From positions 121,001-185,000 of the forward strand of contig JACVTC010000063.1 of assembly GCA_016946835.1 (NCBI GenBank): a stretch of 64,000 nt of DNA, written 5' to 3'. A program made the position numbers and the translations under genes. The first letter of the stretch is position 1. Every line of letters begins with the position of its first letter. This stretch comes from Neocallimastix lanati (nom. inval.) (lineage: Eukaryota; Neocallimastigomycota; Neocallimastigomycetes; Neocallimastigales; Neocallimastigaceae). Shown here one piece after another: positions 12,097-24,089 of this stretch. The notes beneath the pieces were generated by a model. It was given only the letters and a program-made list of their open reading frames with translations, searched no databases and was not told where the DNA came from.

Positions 12097-12503
12097 CTAA
12101 GAATATGACAAGTAGATCCACAATACATACGTAGGTTTTCTTCTTCTTCTTTCTCTTTCTTTTTTTGAATAAAGGTCCTCGGGGAGTTCTTTGTTTACTT
12201 TTATTTTTATGGTTTTGAGAATAACATGAATAATTATATTTATTATTACAAAAAAATTTCTTTGATTAGAAATTCTTACATCACTTCTAGCAGCAATAAT
12301 TTGAAGTCCAATTAGGGTTTTAGGACCTGAATACATTTCAAGAATATGATTAGCTACTTCCGAACTGAGCATTTTATATTGCTTACTCGTTCTTAGAGAA
12401 ATAAGATTTTAATTATTGGACAAAATATTTTTGTAAAAAGCTTAAATATTCTCCAAGGATCCTTCTCATTAATATTTCTAAATTTGTTATTTATATTAGA
12501 CAT
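12097..12503 (-). pseudogene. Gene remnant of unknown function, one in-frame stop
   Basis: The minus-strand ATG at 12503 opens MSNINNKFRNINEKDPWRIF. The frame runs through one TAA (ILSNN*NLIS, near 12410) into SKQYKMLSSEVANHILEMY and LIGLQIIAARSDVRISNQRN. The balanced composition of this part marks it as once coding. After about 12245 the frame continues as an Ile-rich stretch and a run of Lys/Glu/Arg, which may be intron or chance. The TAA again sits where Gln would fit. No family recognised. Confidence 0.5.
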
Positions 12504-12972
12504 TTCTATTTAAGAACTAGATCATTAAGAATTAAAATAATATTACAATTAATTAATAATAAATTTAAATAATATTTCTATTTTCGAATTCATTATTTAA
12601 TTCTTTCTAAAGCTATATTAAATAATTTTTGTTATATTAAATAGAAAAATCTTTTTTTTATATAAATATATCTATAATTTTACATATATTATATACAAAA
12701 ATTAACACTAAAACAACAAATTCCTTAATTAATAATAAATCTTTTGAAAATTAGGTATTAATAAAAAATATATAAATGCATTTATTAAAAAATCAAACTA
12801 ATCTTTGAAGTAATTGAGGATTAAAAATATATTAAGATAAAGTAAATCTTCAATTCCATATTACTAATGTTTATGTCGCTTTAGTAATTAGACTATGATA
12901 CAACTCTGTACAGTTTTAAAAATATTACACATATAAATACTAGATTACAATCTTAATATTTATGGAACCAAA

Positions 12973-13550
12973 TCAATAATATAATAAAAGTCGAAAGTAC
13001 TGTGTAGAATACAATCTTTTTACAGCTCTAAAATTGATGGATGTAACATAGCAGTAATATGAACATAGAATTACAAGAGCCAATATTGTTATGCCTGGAT
13101 AAAAATGTACAATAACAATCAAGCCATCACTTTCAGATGGATTATCTGATAACCTCACTCACCGTCCATTAGTACAAATATTGTATGTACATTAATCATC
13201 AATTATACATGAATCCCCTTTTAATTTACCAAATGCATATAAGAGCAGCCCTTCCGGAACAGTGTCGGCTTTACATAAACTGCATTACATACCGTTAAAT
13301 TAGCTTTGACATTGTATCTACAAAGACCATCTGAATGGTTATCAAACGAAAAATCACTCCTTATATTTGTAGCTTCATCTTTAAATTTACAAATACCAAA
13401 TAGATATTGAGAATGAGTACAACCTTGATATAAGCATATATCATCATCGCAATAATACGCTTTTTTTAGTTTGAGTGAAGACATGAAATAAATAAGTTTT
13501 ACCAATGTAAATGGTAATATTATTATATGCATAAATACTGGCTTATTCAT
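12973..13550 (-). pseudogene. Decayed Cys-rich single-pass membrane protein
   Basis: The minus-strand ATG at 13550 begins a hydrophobic leader (FMHIIILPFTLVKLIYFMS). An ectodomain follows with cysteines spaced as in YYCDDDICLYQGCTHS, GICKFKDEA, SDGLCRYNV and TVCNAVY. Near 13240 the frame shifts by one base and continues as GKLKGDSCIIDD*CTYNIC, a short Cys-knot-like module, then a TGA, then a predicted membrane segment (about 13050-13110, containing GITILALVILCSYYCYV) and a short basic tail. The order of leader, Cys-rich ectodomain and C-terminal membrane helix suggests a type I surface protein. The breaks are one frameshift, one TAA and one TGA. Ligand and role unknown. Confidence 0.65.
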
Positions 13551-15290
13551 TAGGTTCCTTATTATATAGCTAAATTATAATTAAATAATTTATTCTAAAT
13601 TACAGATAGATAATCAAATTTTACCGTTATTATTATCGTAACAAATTGAATTGATTGTTAATGTACCAATCAAAACACATGTTGTAACTTGTCATTTAGT
13701 CAGAGAGAAAAAAAAATCCAATTCATAGTGGAAATTAAGACAATAATTCATTCTTTAAAAAGAGGAAACAGAAAATATACTTTTAATAGTATAATTTTTG
13801 CTTCCTACCAAAAAGAAAATATTGAAATATTTACACATTTTTCCACTGTTTTAATACGTAAATATCACAATATCATTAAACAAAATATTCTTCTTCATAA
13901 ATACAAAGTAATCTATTAGTTATAGGAACTGGAAATATGTATATATATATATATATATTTTTACTATTAAGCATTTTTTTTTTTATAAATTATGGTGCAA
14001 AATTAAACAAAATAAAATAAAAAAAATAATAATGAAAATAATTGATTTGTTATTATGAATTTTTTTTTCAATATTTATTATTTATTATTTAAAAATTTGT
14101 TTTTAATAACTTTCCAAATTTTCATTATGAATAAAAATTAATTTAAGTTGTATAGAATGTATGATTTATTTAGTGTAAATTTTATTTTTCAGAATAATAT
14201 ATTTATTAATTTTATAAAGTTTAAGATTTTTTTTAATAAATAAGCGTTCTTTTAATTGTCATGTTTATATTATATTTATTAATAATTATATATAAATTTT
14301 TAAAAATAATGATTATGTGCAAGTTAATAGATAAATTTATTGATTAAGAAATTCTAATTTGTTATAACGTTAATAATAATGTTTAACAAATAATTACCAA
14401 CATTTACTGTATTTTGATTGGCATCAAGAATCAAATTAGGCACTGGATTTATTATGTATGATTATTAGATATTATTTAAATTATACATTTTTAAAATCAT
14501 AAAAAAATTTAGTAATATATTTATTCACAAATAATTAGTAAACAGTGGTATCATTTATATATATATATGCGATATATAAATATTGCATTGGTCATTGTTA
14601 TTATTTTAAAGTTACTTAATCATTTCAATTTTGTATTACAAAAATAAAATATTAAAACTAAATATATATAATAAACGAAAATTTTAAAATAATAAAATAT
14701 AAAATAAATTATTATAAATATTTGCAATAAAGCATATTTTAAAATAATATACATTATAAATTTTATTTATTTAACTATAACATATATTATTGAACTTGAA
14801 AAAAACCTGAGTAATTAATGTTTAAAATCATAATTGTTTAAATTTATTTGTAATAGTTAATAAATAAAATAGCAACACATATTTAGTAAAGTATGATTTC
14901 TAGTTATAAAAACTCCACCGTATATTTGTAATTCTAAAAGTGTTATAATAGTAATAAATATATTCTTTTATAAACATTTAATACCAAACTTTGAAATGCA
15001 AATTAAAATGTAATATAAACTAAATAAATTATATTTACTTAACAAGTTCACTGAATCATTTCAGCAAATATTTATTTAATACAAATACTAAAAATTTGAA
15101 GTTTCTAGTGTTCATTAAAATTTTTCTTTTATTAATTTTATATATAATATTACATCAATATATATTAATTTTAACTTATAATATATATTAATTATTATTT
15201 AATTTGCTTATTTATTTCGTTATTAATTATTTTATAATAAAATTTTTAAGTGACTTAATTATATGTTACTTTTCAATTTATATATTCAGT
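13551..15290. other. AT-rich spacer
   Basis: A 76-codon frame at 13689-13919 starts with TTG, not ATG, and matches nothing I know; I do not call it. A (TA)n run lies near 13939-13959. No other feature seen. Confidence 0.5.
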
Positions 15291-15559
15291 AGACCATTTA
15301 ATTATTACTATTAAAATAATAATAATATGACTAAAGAAATTAATAAAGAAATATTAGTATTAATATGACCAGCAACACTAGTAATATGCAAAAACTGATA
15401 TTTTTAAGAATCTAAAATTAAAATATATTGGTTTACTAAATTTAACACAATATAATTAAAATTTCCTGTAGTATTGAAATTGGTTGAATTTTCAAAAGCT
15501 CTAAATTGGTTAATAGTAATATCATTAAAATTTTAAAGTAACGACTGTTATATTTTTTA

Positions 15560-16150
15560 GTTTTACGTTAATATTGTTAAACAAAGAGAAAATAACAATT
15601 TAATAATAAAATATGGTATTAATTTTAATAAAACATTAAATTATGAGATTATTGAAGATAAAAGTATAGATGATACTTACAATTATTTAGTAATTAATTG
15701 TATTTATAATACTAATGAACAGTTAATTAAAATAATTGATCCACAATATAGTGGAAAAAATATTATTATTTTAATAATGGTGATCTATATAAAAATATAA
15801 ATGTTAAAGCTTTTCGATCTATAAAAAATTTTTGAATAATTAGAAAAAAATCAATAGAATATTAAAATATCCAAATTATATATTTAGTATTAATATAGAA
15901 ATTAATAGTTATTATGAATTATTAGTAATAAAAAAGTATTATATAATTTTATTAATATATATTAATTCTAGTAAATATATTATCCATGTATTAATATATT
16001 ATGACAACAATATTTTGGAAATGAATTAAAAAATAATAAAATAGTTTTAAATGATTCATATAGTATTTCAAAATATATTCCTAAAATATTTAAATTATTA
16101 ATAAATACTCCACATGAATTATTTAATAGTTATTTTGTTTATAAAAAATA
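15560..16150 (+). pseudogene. Coding remnant upstream of the large secreted-protein remnant
   Basis: One frame reads YVNIVKQRENNNLIIKYGIN, then KTLNYEIIEDKSIDDTYNYL and NEQLIKIIDPQYSGKN from about 15563 to 15760. Frame shifts then lead to NGDLYKNINVKAFRSIKN and, near 15870-16010, EINSYYELLVIKK and KYIIHVLIYYDNN. Several indels and stops break it. Composition and codon use match the decayed gene that follows, so it may be another paralogous piece. Function unknown. Confidence 0.4.
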
Positions 16151-16327
16151 AATTTGACTTTTATAATAAATATATGCACATATATTTAGTAACATTTAAT
16201 AAAATTATATTCATAATTAAAAAAAATACTAGTTATTTTTAAAAGTAACATTATCAATAATGTTTATTTTGTTTATATTTTTTTTAAAATGATTATTTTT
16301 TTCTTATTTTTATAAAATTTTTTAAAA

Positions 16328-18280
16328 ATGAAGGTATTTTCACCGTTTATTCTTATGTTAAGTTATATTAATCAAATATTTTGCAATATTTATAATTATG
16401 ATAAGGAAAAATTATTATTATTAATATTAGCTGTAGATGAAGATAATGGTAATTTTACATCTATTAATATCGGATGTTTATCAGTAGATAATACTTATAT
16501 TCCTCGTATTAATCCTAATAATCCTAATAACAATAACAAAAATCCTAATCCTAATTTTGTAGATCTATCATTTGTTATTCCATAATTAACTACTGCATGA
16601 CATAATGTAGACTCAACAATTGCAGCTATATTTAATGTTGAAAGAAAATATGCTAGAATTTATAATTTAGAAATAGAAACATATAAAAAGTGTTTTACTA
16701 ATGATAGTGAAAATCAATATAATATAAAAGAAAAAATATGATATTATTAAATTTTTAACACTAATGTTGGTGGAAGACCTAAAGGATTATTTGATTCATC
16801 AATAACTAAAAATATGATATTCAGTTAATGACAATGTTTATAAAGATTTTGTTGATGTTGTAGAATATAATTATGGTTACAATACATTCAAGGGTTTGTT
16901 AGAAGCACATACTAATAATAATGTAAATATTATTAACTCTTCTACTGAAGTAATGTATGAAATCGCAAATCAGTGGTATTAATGTCCTAACTGTTTAAAA
17001 TATTTTAAATATATATAAATGCACAAGGTAGTCGTATGGTTGATAATAATGATGGATTTCATTTATCAGATGTTAATTTTAATATACTTAAAAGTGAAAT
17101 AACAGATAATATTGGTAGTATTGTTGCAAGGTATAATTTATTTACTGCTGATAATACAGATAAAAATACTGGAAAAAGAATAGCTTATCAATTTGATATT
17201 AAGTATTATGATAAAAATAACAAGGGCGTAAGAGATTCAAAACTATATCAATTTAAAGAAAGAATATATAGTAATTAAGCAAAATATCTACAGCCAAATA
17301 GACTAAATGATTATGTTAAAACTTATAGAAATAATAGTATTGTAGATAGAGATATAGTTATTTTTGTGGAAAGTGACTTAAAATTTATAATAACGGAAAT
17401 AGAATAGTTCAAAAAAGAGCATTAAATTTATTAAAAGTATTGAGTTTAATTAAATTATTTCCAATAAATGAATAAGAAGAATTCTTAGATCTTAATGCTT
17501 TAAATTCTTTAATTAATAATATTAATGTCAACAATAACAACAACAACAACAACAACAACAACAATAATAATAATAATAATAATATCGAAGTTGATAAATT
17601 TAATGAATTACCTGATGACAGAAAAGTATGTTGGAGTTCTAATATTCCAGAAAAATTTAGTAAAGATAAAGATTTTTATAAAGCTCTGGCAATTCATTAT
17701 ATAAAAAATACTAGATATCATAATTATTTTAGTAATAGTGAAAAATTATCTTTCAATGTTGTTTCACATATTAGTCAAGATAAAGATGATTTTGTAATTA
17801 AACATTGAATAGTTATTTACAATTATGAAAATAAAAGAAATTTTAATGTATTTACATTAAATGAACTCGAAAATGGAAAATTTAAAATTTGATGATGTTA
17901 ATGGTAATATAAGTGAATTTAGATATGAAGAATTAAATATTTTAAGTACTAATAATTATAATAATGAAATGAAAAAAAAAAAAAATAAAGCAATAGATAA
18001 AGAATATATCGATAAATATAGTATAAGATTTTTAGCTGAATGCGGATTTGATATCGAAAAATCAGATGGAAAGTTATTAAAACTTGAAGATTATTCTTTA
18101 AATAATGAAGAATTTAACGATATATCAGACAATGAAATTATTGAAAAAAAATATGGAATGAAGAATAATGGAAAATACAATATGAATGTTGTAAGATCAG
18201 ACGTGATGGGTCATGATGATGTAAAAATTAAATCAAAAAATGAAGATATAACAGTGAAAGATTTGCATAAAAATAAATAA
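16328..18280 (+). pseudogene. Decayed large Asn-rich secreted protein
   Basis: The ATG at 16328 opens a signal peptide (MKVFSPFILMLSYINQIFC), followed by GCLSVDNTYIPRINPNNP and a Pro/Asn linker. The reading continues across stops and shifts: VP*LTTA*HNVDSTIAAIF-like, KYARIYNLEIETYKKCF, NVGGRPKGLFDSSITKN, YNYGYNTFKGLLEAHTNN, EVMYEIANQWY*CPNC, SRMVDNNDGFHLSDVNFNIL, YNLFTADNTDKNTGKR, KLYQFKERIYSN, then an AAC/AAT tract (poly-Asn, 17524-17582), CWSSNIPEKFSKDKDFYKAL and a final 139-codon open piece (17861-18280). TAA falls at Gln-like sites and TGA at Trp-like sites (LTTA*HN, KEKI*YY, IKH*IV). At least five frameshifts are present. It was one gene of 600 or more codons; role unknown. Confidence 0.7.
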
Positions 18281-18289
18281 CATATCGCC

Positions 18290-19499
18290 ATAAAAATGGT
18301 GAATTTGATAATTATAATTTAGATTTATTAAATATTTATTCAGGTATAAGTTTGTTAAATGCTTCATTAATATTATCACTTTTTAATAATTCATCAATAA
18401 TTTTATTACTAAATTTTTTATTCTTATTATAAATATTAATTTCTTAATTTCTTATAATAAAATCAAAATTTTTACCACCAGTAATCTATGAAAAATAGGT
18501 ATTAACAATAATAATATTATTTCGATTTTGGAAATAAAATTTTTATATTTTTTTAAATCACTATTAAAAATTAAAGAAATTATAGGATCATTATTTCTAT
18601 TACTTAAGCATTCTTCAATATTTAATTTTTTAACGATTTAATATATAATTGATAAATAAATAATTTTGAACATATAAATAAATAATAAAGACAATATTAT
18701 TATTAGAATCTTTTGCATTTACGTCTGTCCATAATTAATCAAATATTTAAATAATTTTATATTCTCTAAAGTATAGAGATAAGCAAAATGAATAGAAACA
18801 TGAAAAGCTGTAATAATAGGATATGTGTCATTAATTGCTTTAATATTAATATCAATTTTTGATTTTATGGATTTATGCACTAATAAGAATTTAAAATGTT
18901 CATAATTACACAGTTCTATAATAATATTAATAATCAAGCAAAGATATTTATTATTACATTGAGTCAACGCTTCAGTATTAAAATTTCTAAAATCGTAATC
19001 CTTTATATTAAATTTTGTTTTAATAAGATTTATAGAAATATCATTATTGAAATATTATAAGAATCCATTGAATTGACTTATAATAAATTGCATTTAAAGA
19101 AAAAATATTATATTTATTAATTAAATTCAAAAACATTCCATAAATTCATTACCATTAGGATTATATTTTCAAAATTAATTAAAAAAAATTATAATCCTAT
19201 TGTAATACCTTTTCTCTAAATTCTTTTATTAAATTTTTTTATTACAATTATTAAAAATATTTATTAATATGGCTTCAAAATTTATTTCACTTAAGTAAAA
19301 TTTTTAATTGATTATATAAATTTAAACCTTTATATTTTAAGACATCCTTTATAACTTTATAACCTTGAAAGTTAATGATATGATCAACTAAATAATATTT
19401 GTTAATATAAATATATAATTCATTTCTTAGAGTAATATTATATTGAAATAATAATCTTATAAACACATAATTTATTCTATTTGTATATGCGCAATAATT
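18290..19499 (-). pseudogene. Decayed ankyrin-repeat-like protein
   Basis: Reading the minus strand from 19499: YTNRINYVFIRLLFQYNIT, LVDHIINFQGYKVIKDVLKY, LNLYNQLKILL, then a shift to SEINFEAILINIFNNCNKK. Later come DISINLIKTKFNIKDYDF, NTEALTQCNNKYLCLI, ELCNYEHFKFLLVHKSIKSK, IDINIKAINDTYPIITAFHV and LENIKLFKYLINYGQT. The KLFKYLINYG signature and the alternating helix pattern are those of divergent ankyrin units. At least four stops (including TGA near 19290 and TAA near 19050) and several shifts inactivate it. It is the same broad class as the intact genes at 30.9 and 35.7 kb. Confidence 0.65.
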
Positions 19500-20384
19500 A
19501 AAAAAAATTAATAATAATATCTAATATTCATTTTTGTAAAGAAAAATATATAAAATATTTTATTTTTATTTAAAAAGTACGAATAAAATATAAAAATATA
19601 TACAATACGGAAAACAATAAAAAAATAAAATATAAACATTAATTATATGAATATAAAAATTTTAATAATTTTAAACATATTATAATGGTAATACTAATAT
19701 TATAATAATAACAAAATGATAATAAAAATGATAATAAAAAAATTTTAATTATAATAATACTTATAATAGTAATAATAATTATAAAATAAATATATATATA
19801 ATAAAATATAAATTAAATAAATGAATAAAAAATATGATATTGTTAAATAAAGATGTAATTTTTAATACATTATTAAATTATTATAGAAATATCAATAATA
19901 AAAAAATAAGACTTTTAAAAATTAATTTTGAATATAAAATAACTATAATAATAATTATTATAATGATAATAAAAATAATAGTAATGATAAAAACAATAAT
20001 AATGATAAGAATAATAATAATAAAATAAATAATTATTATATATTTAATTATATATAATAAAGGTAATAATAATTATAATAATAATAATAATAAAAATATA
20101 TATAATAATAATTTTAATAAAATTAATAATACTAATAATAATATTTTTAAATATAATAAAAAAAAATATAATAAAATAAAAAAATATATATATATATTTA
20201 TATATTTGAAAAATAAAAATAATATTTTTATTTAAGATATTAAAGATATTTTATTAAATTAATAATAATATAAAGTAAAACTTTAAAGAAATAATTATAA
20301 ATATAAAATTATAATATTAATAATTATAATACTATTAATACTAATATATATAATAATAATGATGATGATGACAAAAATGGAAGA
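19500..20384. repeat. Imperfect (AAT)n/(ATA)n microsatellite region
   Basis: Nearly 900 bases of irregular AAT, ATA and TAAT repeats, with single G at repeat boundaries in places. The 64-codon frame at 19834-20028 is an Ile-rich translation of the repeat and is not called as a gene. Confidence 0.7.
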
Positions 20385-20770
20385 ATTGCTTTCCGTTAGT
20401 TGCATTTCACTAGATTGCATTTCAAAAAGTGTCTTCTTATTAAAATGCTACATTTTGCGAAGTTTCATTTTTCCAAGTGACGTATTGATATAAACATATA
20501 TTTTAATAAATAAATAAAAATTCAAAATAAGTTTTTTAAAACTTTTTTAATATATTTATATACTAATAAATAATATTTTAATATTATTTTATAAATAATA
20601 TTTATTTAATTTAATTATAATAATATTTAATTAATAATATATTATAATATTTTGGAACATAGTAATAAAATAAATTATACTATTTAATTATAAAAAATAA
20701 AAATATCATTTTTTAATACGCCACATTTTTTAAAAATATTGGCGAAATGCCTATTCCTGATAAAAATAGT
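20385..20770. repeat. Second GCATTTC / GGCGAAATGC element, MITE-like
   Basis: The left part (20395-20490) carries GTTGCATTTCACTAGA, TTGCATTTC, TTTGCGAAG and GACGTATTGATATAAAC. The interior is A/T. The right part (about 20715-20750) has ACGCCACATTTTTTAAAAA and ATTGGCGAAATGC. The order of words, the inner ATTGATATAAA and the right-hand phrase match the cluster at 6.0-6.7 kb, so the two are copies of one dispersed family. Left and right words are inversely related. Confidence 0.6.
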
Positions 20771-21068
20771 TATGATAACAATAATAATAATAAAATAATA
20801 ATTACAATAATAAAAAAATAATAATAATTGTAATAAATAATAATGGTAATATTAGAAAAACATATAATAAAATAAAAAATAAATGAATGAATAAAAAAAT
20901 AATATTATTGTAAATCAAAATTATATTTTTATTTATTATATAAAGTAAAAAGATGATTTTAAAATTTTACAACAAATAATAATTAAAATACGACTTTAAA
21001 TAAATAATTTTAAATATAAATTAATAATAATACTATTGATAATAATATTAATAATAATAATACTCTAA
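20771..21068. other. AT-rich spacer with microsatellite
   Basis: AATAAT-type repeats and A/T filler. No gene seen. Confidence 0.55.
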
Positions 21069-21270
21069 TGACATGGATTGTTAAACTAGGTCCTTGGAGG
21101 GTTGATGGAAAAAGATTATACTAATTACTTTAAAGTTTTTTTTAATTCTGATGATAATAAATGGTTATCCTTTCTAAAATGGCTTCTAGCATAAAGAGAA
21201 AAAATTGAAATACTGAAAGACCGAAGAAAGTAAGTCTGAGGTTTTACGTTGTTTTAAACTGTATATGTAG
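21069..21270 (+). pseudogene. Short coding remnant
   Basis: Less AT-rich than its surroundings. Frames read MTWIVKLGPWRVDGKRLY and, shifted, NYFKVFFNSDDNKWLSFL, then KWLLA*REKIEILKDRRK*V. The TAA codons stand where Gln would fit. The length of about 65 codons and the Trp-rich, charged composition support former coding. Family not recognised. Confidence 0.4.
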
Positions 21271-21499
21271 TAATATTGGAGTTTTATAATTAATAATCTC
21301 ATGAAGAATCTACATAGTATCATTGTTATAAATTTATTGTATTTTTCAAAAAATATAAACTATATAAATTTATTGAATAAAAAAAATGAAAAAAAAAATT
21401 TTTTTTAAAAAAAAAATAAAACATTGGAATACTGATCATTGTCATATATTTATAAATATATATATAATATCGACAGTTTTTTTTTCCTTTTTTTTAAAT

Positions 21500-21534
<35 letters not shown>

Positions 21535-21904
21535 AAAAAAGAAAAAATAAAATTTTTGGTTATATAGAGCTTTATTAATTGAAAAGAAAAACAATAATTC
21601 AAAATACAAATAGAAAAGATTTTTCAATATAAACAAAATTTAAAAGTTGTTTATTTTATTTAAATAATTATATTTTAATAATGAAGGAACAAAGAAAGAA
21701 TTTCATTGTAACATTTTATGCTTAATATTATAAAAGGGAATTAATTATTTATAACTTAAACAAAAAACTTTGATAACCCAACAGATCGACACTATAAATA
21801 TATAAGTAATATAAGAATAAACAAAATTTGTTATATAAAATATTTGTATTAATAAAAATTTTATTATTATAATATTAATTAACAATAACTAAGGTATTAC
21901 TATG
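21271..21904. other. AT-rich spacer with poly(A) tract
   Basis: Includes a poly(A) run at about 21503-21531 followed by short A runs. The 64-codon minus-strand frame here is a Phe-rich translation of that tract and is rejected. The 3' LTR of the neighbouring gypsy element, if any, is not recognisable. Confidence 0.5.
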
Positions 21905-22065
21905 TTAGCAACAAACTAGCTATAACTAAAATATTGATAATTCTCCATCAACTCTGCATAATGAGGATTGTCATCAATCACGCCGGCGGTGGCCGACTCT
22001 TGTTTATCGTTCTTGCATGAAATTAAGTAATGATACTGACTTTGGTATTTTTTTAATCTTAGAAT
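21905..22065 (-). pseudogene. Element A: C-terminal chromodomain
   Basis: The minus strand reads RLKKYQSQYHYLISCKNDKQ, ESATAGVIDDNPHYAELMEN and YQYFSYS. This aligns with element B's KYHGQYQYLVYYKDYKQE and NNPQYAELLENYQDF. The pattern of a YLV strand, a short basic loop and an acidic C-terminal helix is that of a chromodomain, which in chromoviruses directs integration to particular chromatin. Confidence 0.7.
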
Positions 22066-22298
22066 GTGAATTATCGTTTGGTTTCAGGTAGGAGCTGGCA
22101 CTAATGTTTTCGGTAACTTATAATATGGTTCCAATTCACTTACATGGAACATTGAACACATGTTTGGGAATGGTAAACGACTAATATCCAACCTGCAGTT
22201 TTTCTTTTCCTCGTCGACATGTATAACTTTGAATAGTTCATATTTTATTCAGGTTAATTCGTAAAAAGGTAGTACATCATAATTCTCTGATTTTTCAA

Positions 22299-23330
22299 CT
22301 ACACTTTATCTAATAACCTATACATGGTGTAGTTATCGGTCCTATTCTTGTCCATGTTATCCAGTTTTCTGGTTTGGGCTATTTCTAAGATGCGCATAAG
22401 GTTTCCTAAATTATGAGCAAAAATATCGATTATTTTCGCTTCCCCTAACGAGTGCATTAATTCTGCTCTTTTTGAGGAGTTGTGAACCTGGAAGTTATAT
22501 AAAGCAAGGAATTGAGATTTCTGGGTAGAAGCGTGAATCGAATTTTTATAGTAGAACTCAGCTAAGAACTGGTAATCCATTCAGCTTTAATCTTCTTAAG
22601 TTTCAACAAAGCACCGTAAGTAAGTTTCTATGTACGCATTTTTCCTTTCGACTTGGCCTACTGTTTTGTGGTGGCTTGTTGTCTCATAGTTTATCTCAGT
22701 TACAAAAAATTAATTCCTTCCACATTTGACTTGTAAACTGGGTTTCTCGATCGGTATTTACAACGTTAGGGAATTCATGCGGCCTATAATCTCTTTAAGG
22801 AACACGTCGGAATTCTCGTAAGTATTAGGCAGATGTTTAAATCCTATTTGATGTACCATCTTGTTTAGTTTTTCACACCACACCAAAATATATCCTGCTT
22901 GCCTCGTTTCCCAATCATAATGTTCATCTGTTCTTATTCTGCATTTCACTCCTCACTGACAGATACGTAATAAAATCTAGTTGGATCTCTTGCCATAATA
23001 ACTCTGCAACCGGAACTCTCATTTCTGTACAATATTCTTTATTTTTTTCGTCTTTATTAGTAGTACTGGTCTTACAAGCTTTCACATAGCCTGAAATATT
23101 CTTTCTCATCTTAGAACAGTATAAATATTTTGATACCATATCCGAAGTCTTCTCAATACCTAAGTGTCCTGCATACTCCGAGTCATGGTTAAGTCCTATA
23201 ATTGTCTTCCTAAACATTGTAGGCACATAAACTAACTCAGGACTTTTTTTCTTACTAGAAACAATCTTCTTCCATCCAATGCTTTTTTCGTAGTTATTCC
23301 TTGAGTCTTGCCGATAGGGCTACTTGATGT
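22299..23330 (-). pseudogene. Element A: integrase, broken
   Basis: The zinc-binding part reads LNHDSEYAGHLGIEKTSDMV and ISGYVKACKTSTTNK. The second Cys of the expected C-x-x-C is Ser (AGT). The core continues with WQEIQLDFITYLSV, DWETRQAGYILVWCEKLNKM, then NTDRETQFTSQMWKEL (catalytic Asp region). After a shift come TVGQVERKNAYIETYLRCF and FLAEFYYKNSIHASTQKSQF. Integrases of this type insert element DNA into the host genome. Stops include K*PYRQD (TAG at 23320-23322) and ET*ED*S*MDY near 22590. Confidence 0.88.
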
Positions 23331-23589
23331 CATTCACAAAATTGGTAGCTAAGGCTAAGTAACTTGCTTCACTATCTACGTCATCGAATCTTACTATCTG
23401 CTCTGGATTCAAGAGGCCATCCTTGTCAAATTCTTTATCTTCTGTCTTCTCAGTTTCTACTCTCAAGAGGACTTTAACTTCAATATAATTTTTCAGTGGC
23501 CTATAAACTATCTCATACCAATATGTAGCAAGTACTTCTTGCTATCTAATTTTCTTAGAAGTTAATAACTGTGGTTTTGTAGCTATCAA

Positions 23590-23830
23590 CAAGTTTCTAT
23601 GATATATAAATAATAATAAAGTGATTCATACTTTGAAGCAAGTGTCGATATTCAGAAAAAGCAGTCTTAATGGTTAGTAGTTCTTTCTCAGTTATAGAAT
23701 AGTTCACTTCAGCCTTACTGAGTGTTTTTGAGTAGTAATATATGGAGTGAAGAGTGCCATTGTTTCTATTTTGTAACAATACTCCTCCTTCGAGTAATTA
23801 TTAGCATCAAACTAAGGAAGAATTGATTTT
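23590..23830 (-). pseudogene. Element A: RNase H fragment
   Basis: The open piece at 23597-23779 reads LLQNRNNGTLHSIYYYSKTL, then SKAEVNYSITEKELLTIKTA and EYRHLLQS. This is the classic gypsy RNase H core, with YYSKTLSKAE.NYS.TEKE and its conserved Glu. The end shifts out of frame at IIIYIS. In B this whole domain is deleted. Confidence 0.85.
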
Positions 23831-24089
23831 TATAGTCATGATATGCTAGCACTGGTGGAGAGCTAATCCTTTCTTTCAACTTGTAAAACACGCTAAACCC
23901 TCTTTGGTCTATTCAAATCTTTTTTCTTTGATATCATTTTAAATAGCAAATTGGATATTTCAAAGAAATTTCTTATAAAATTCCTGTAGTAATTGCAAGA
24001 GCCAAGCTTTGTATCTGTTTCACGTTTTCTTGTTGTGGCCATTCAGTTATAGCATTTATCTTATTTGGGTCAGTTTCTACACCATTTTT

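Noticed and set aside
13689-13919. 76-codon plus-strand frame
   Set aside because: It begins with TTG, has no recognisable feature, and lies in AT-rich spacer.
21442-21636. 64-codon Phe-rich frame
   Set aside because: Translation of a poly(A)/poly(T) tract.
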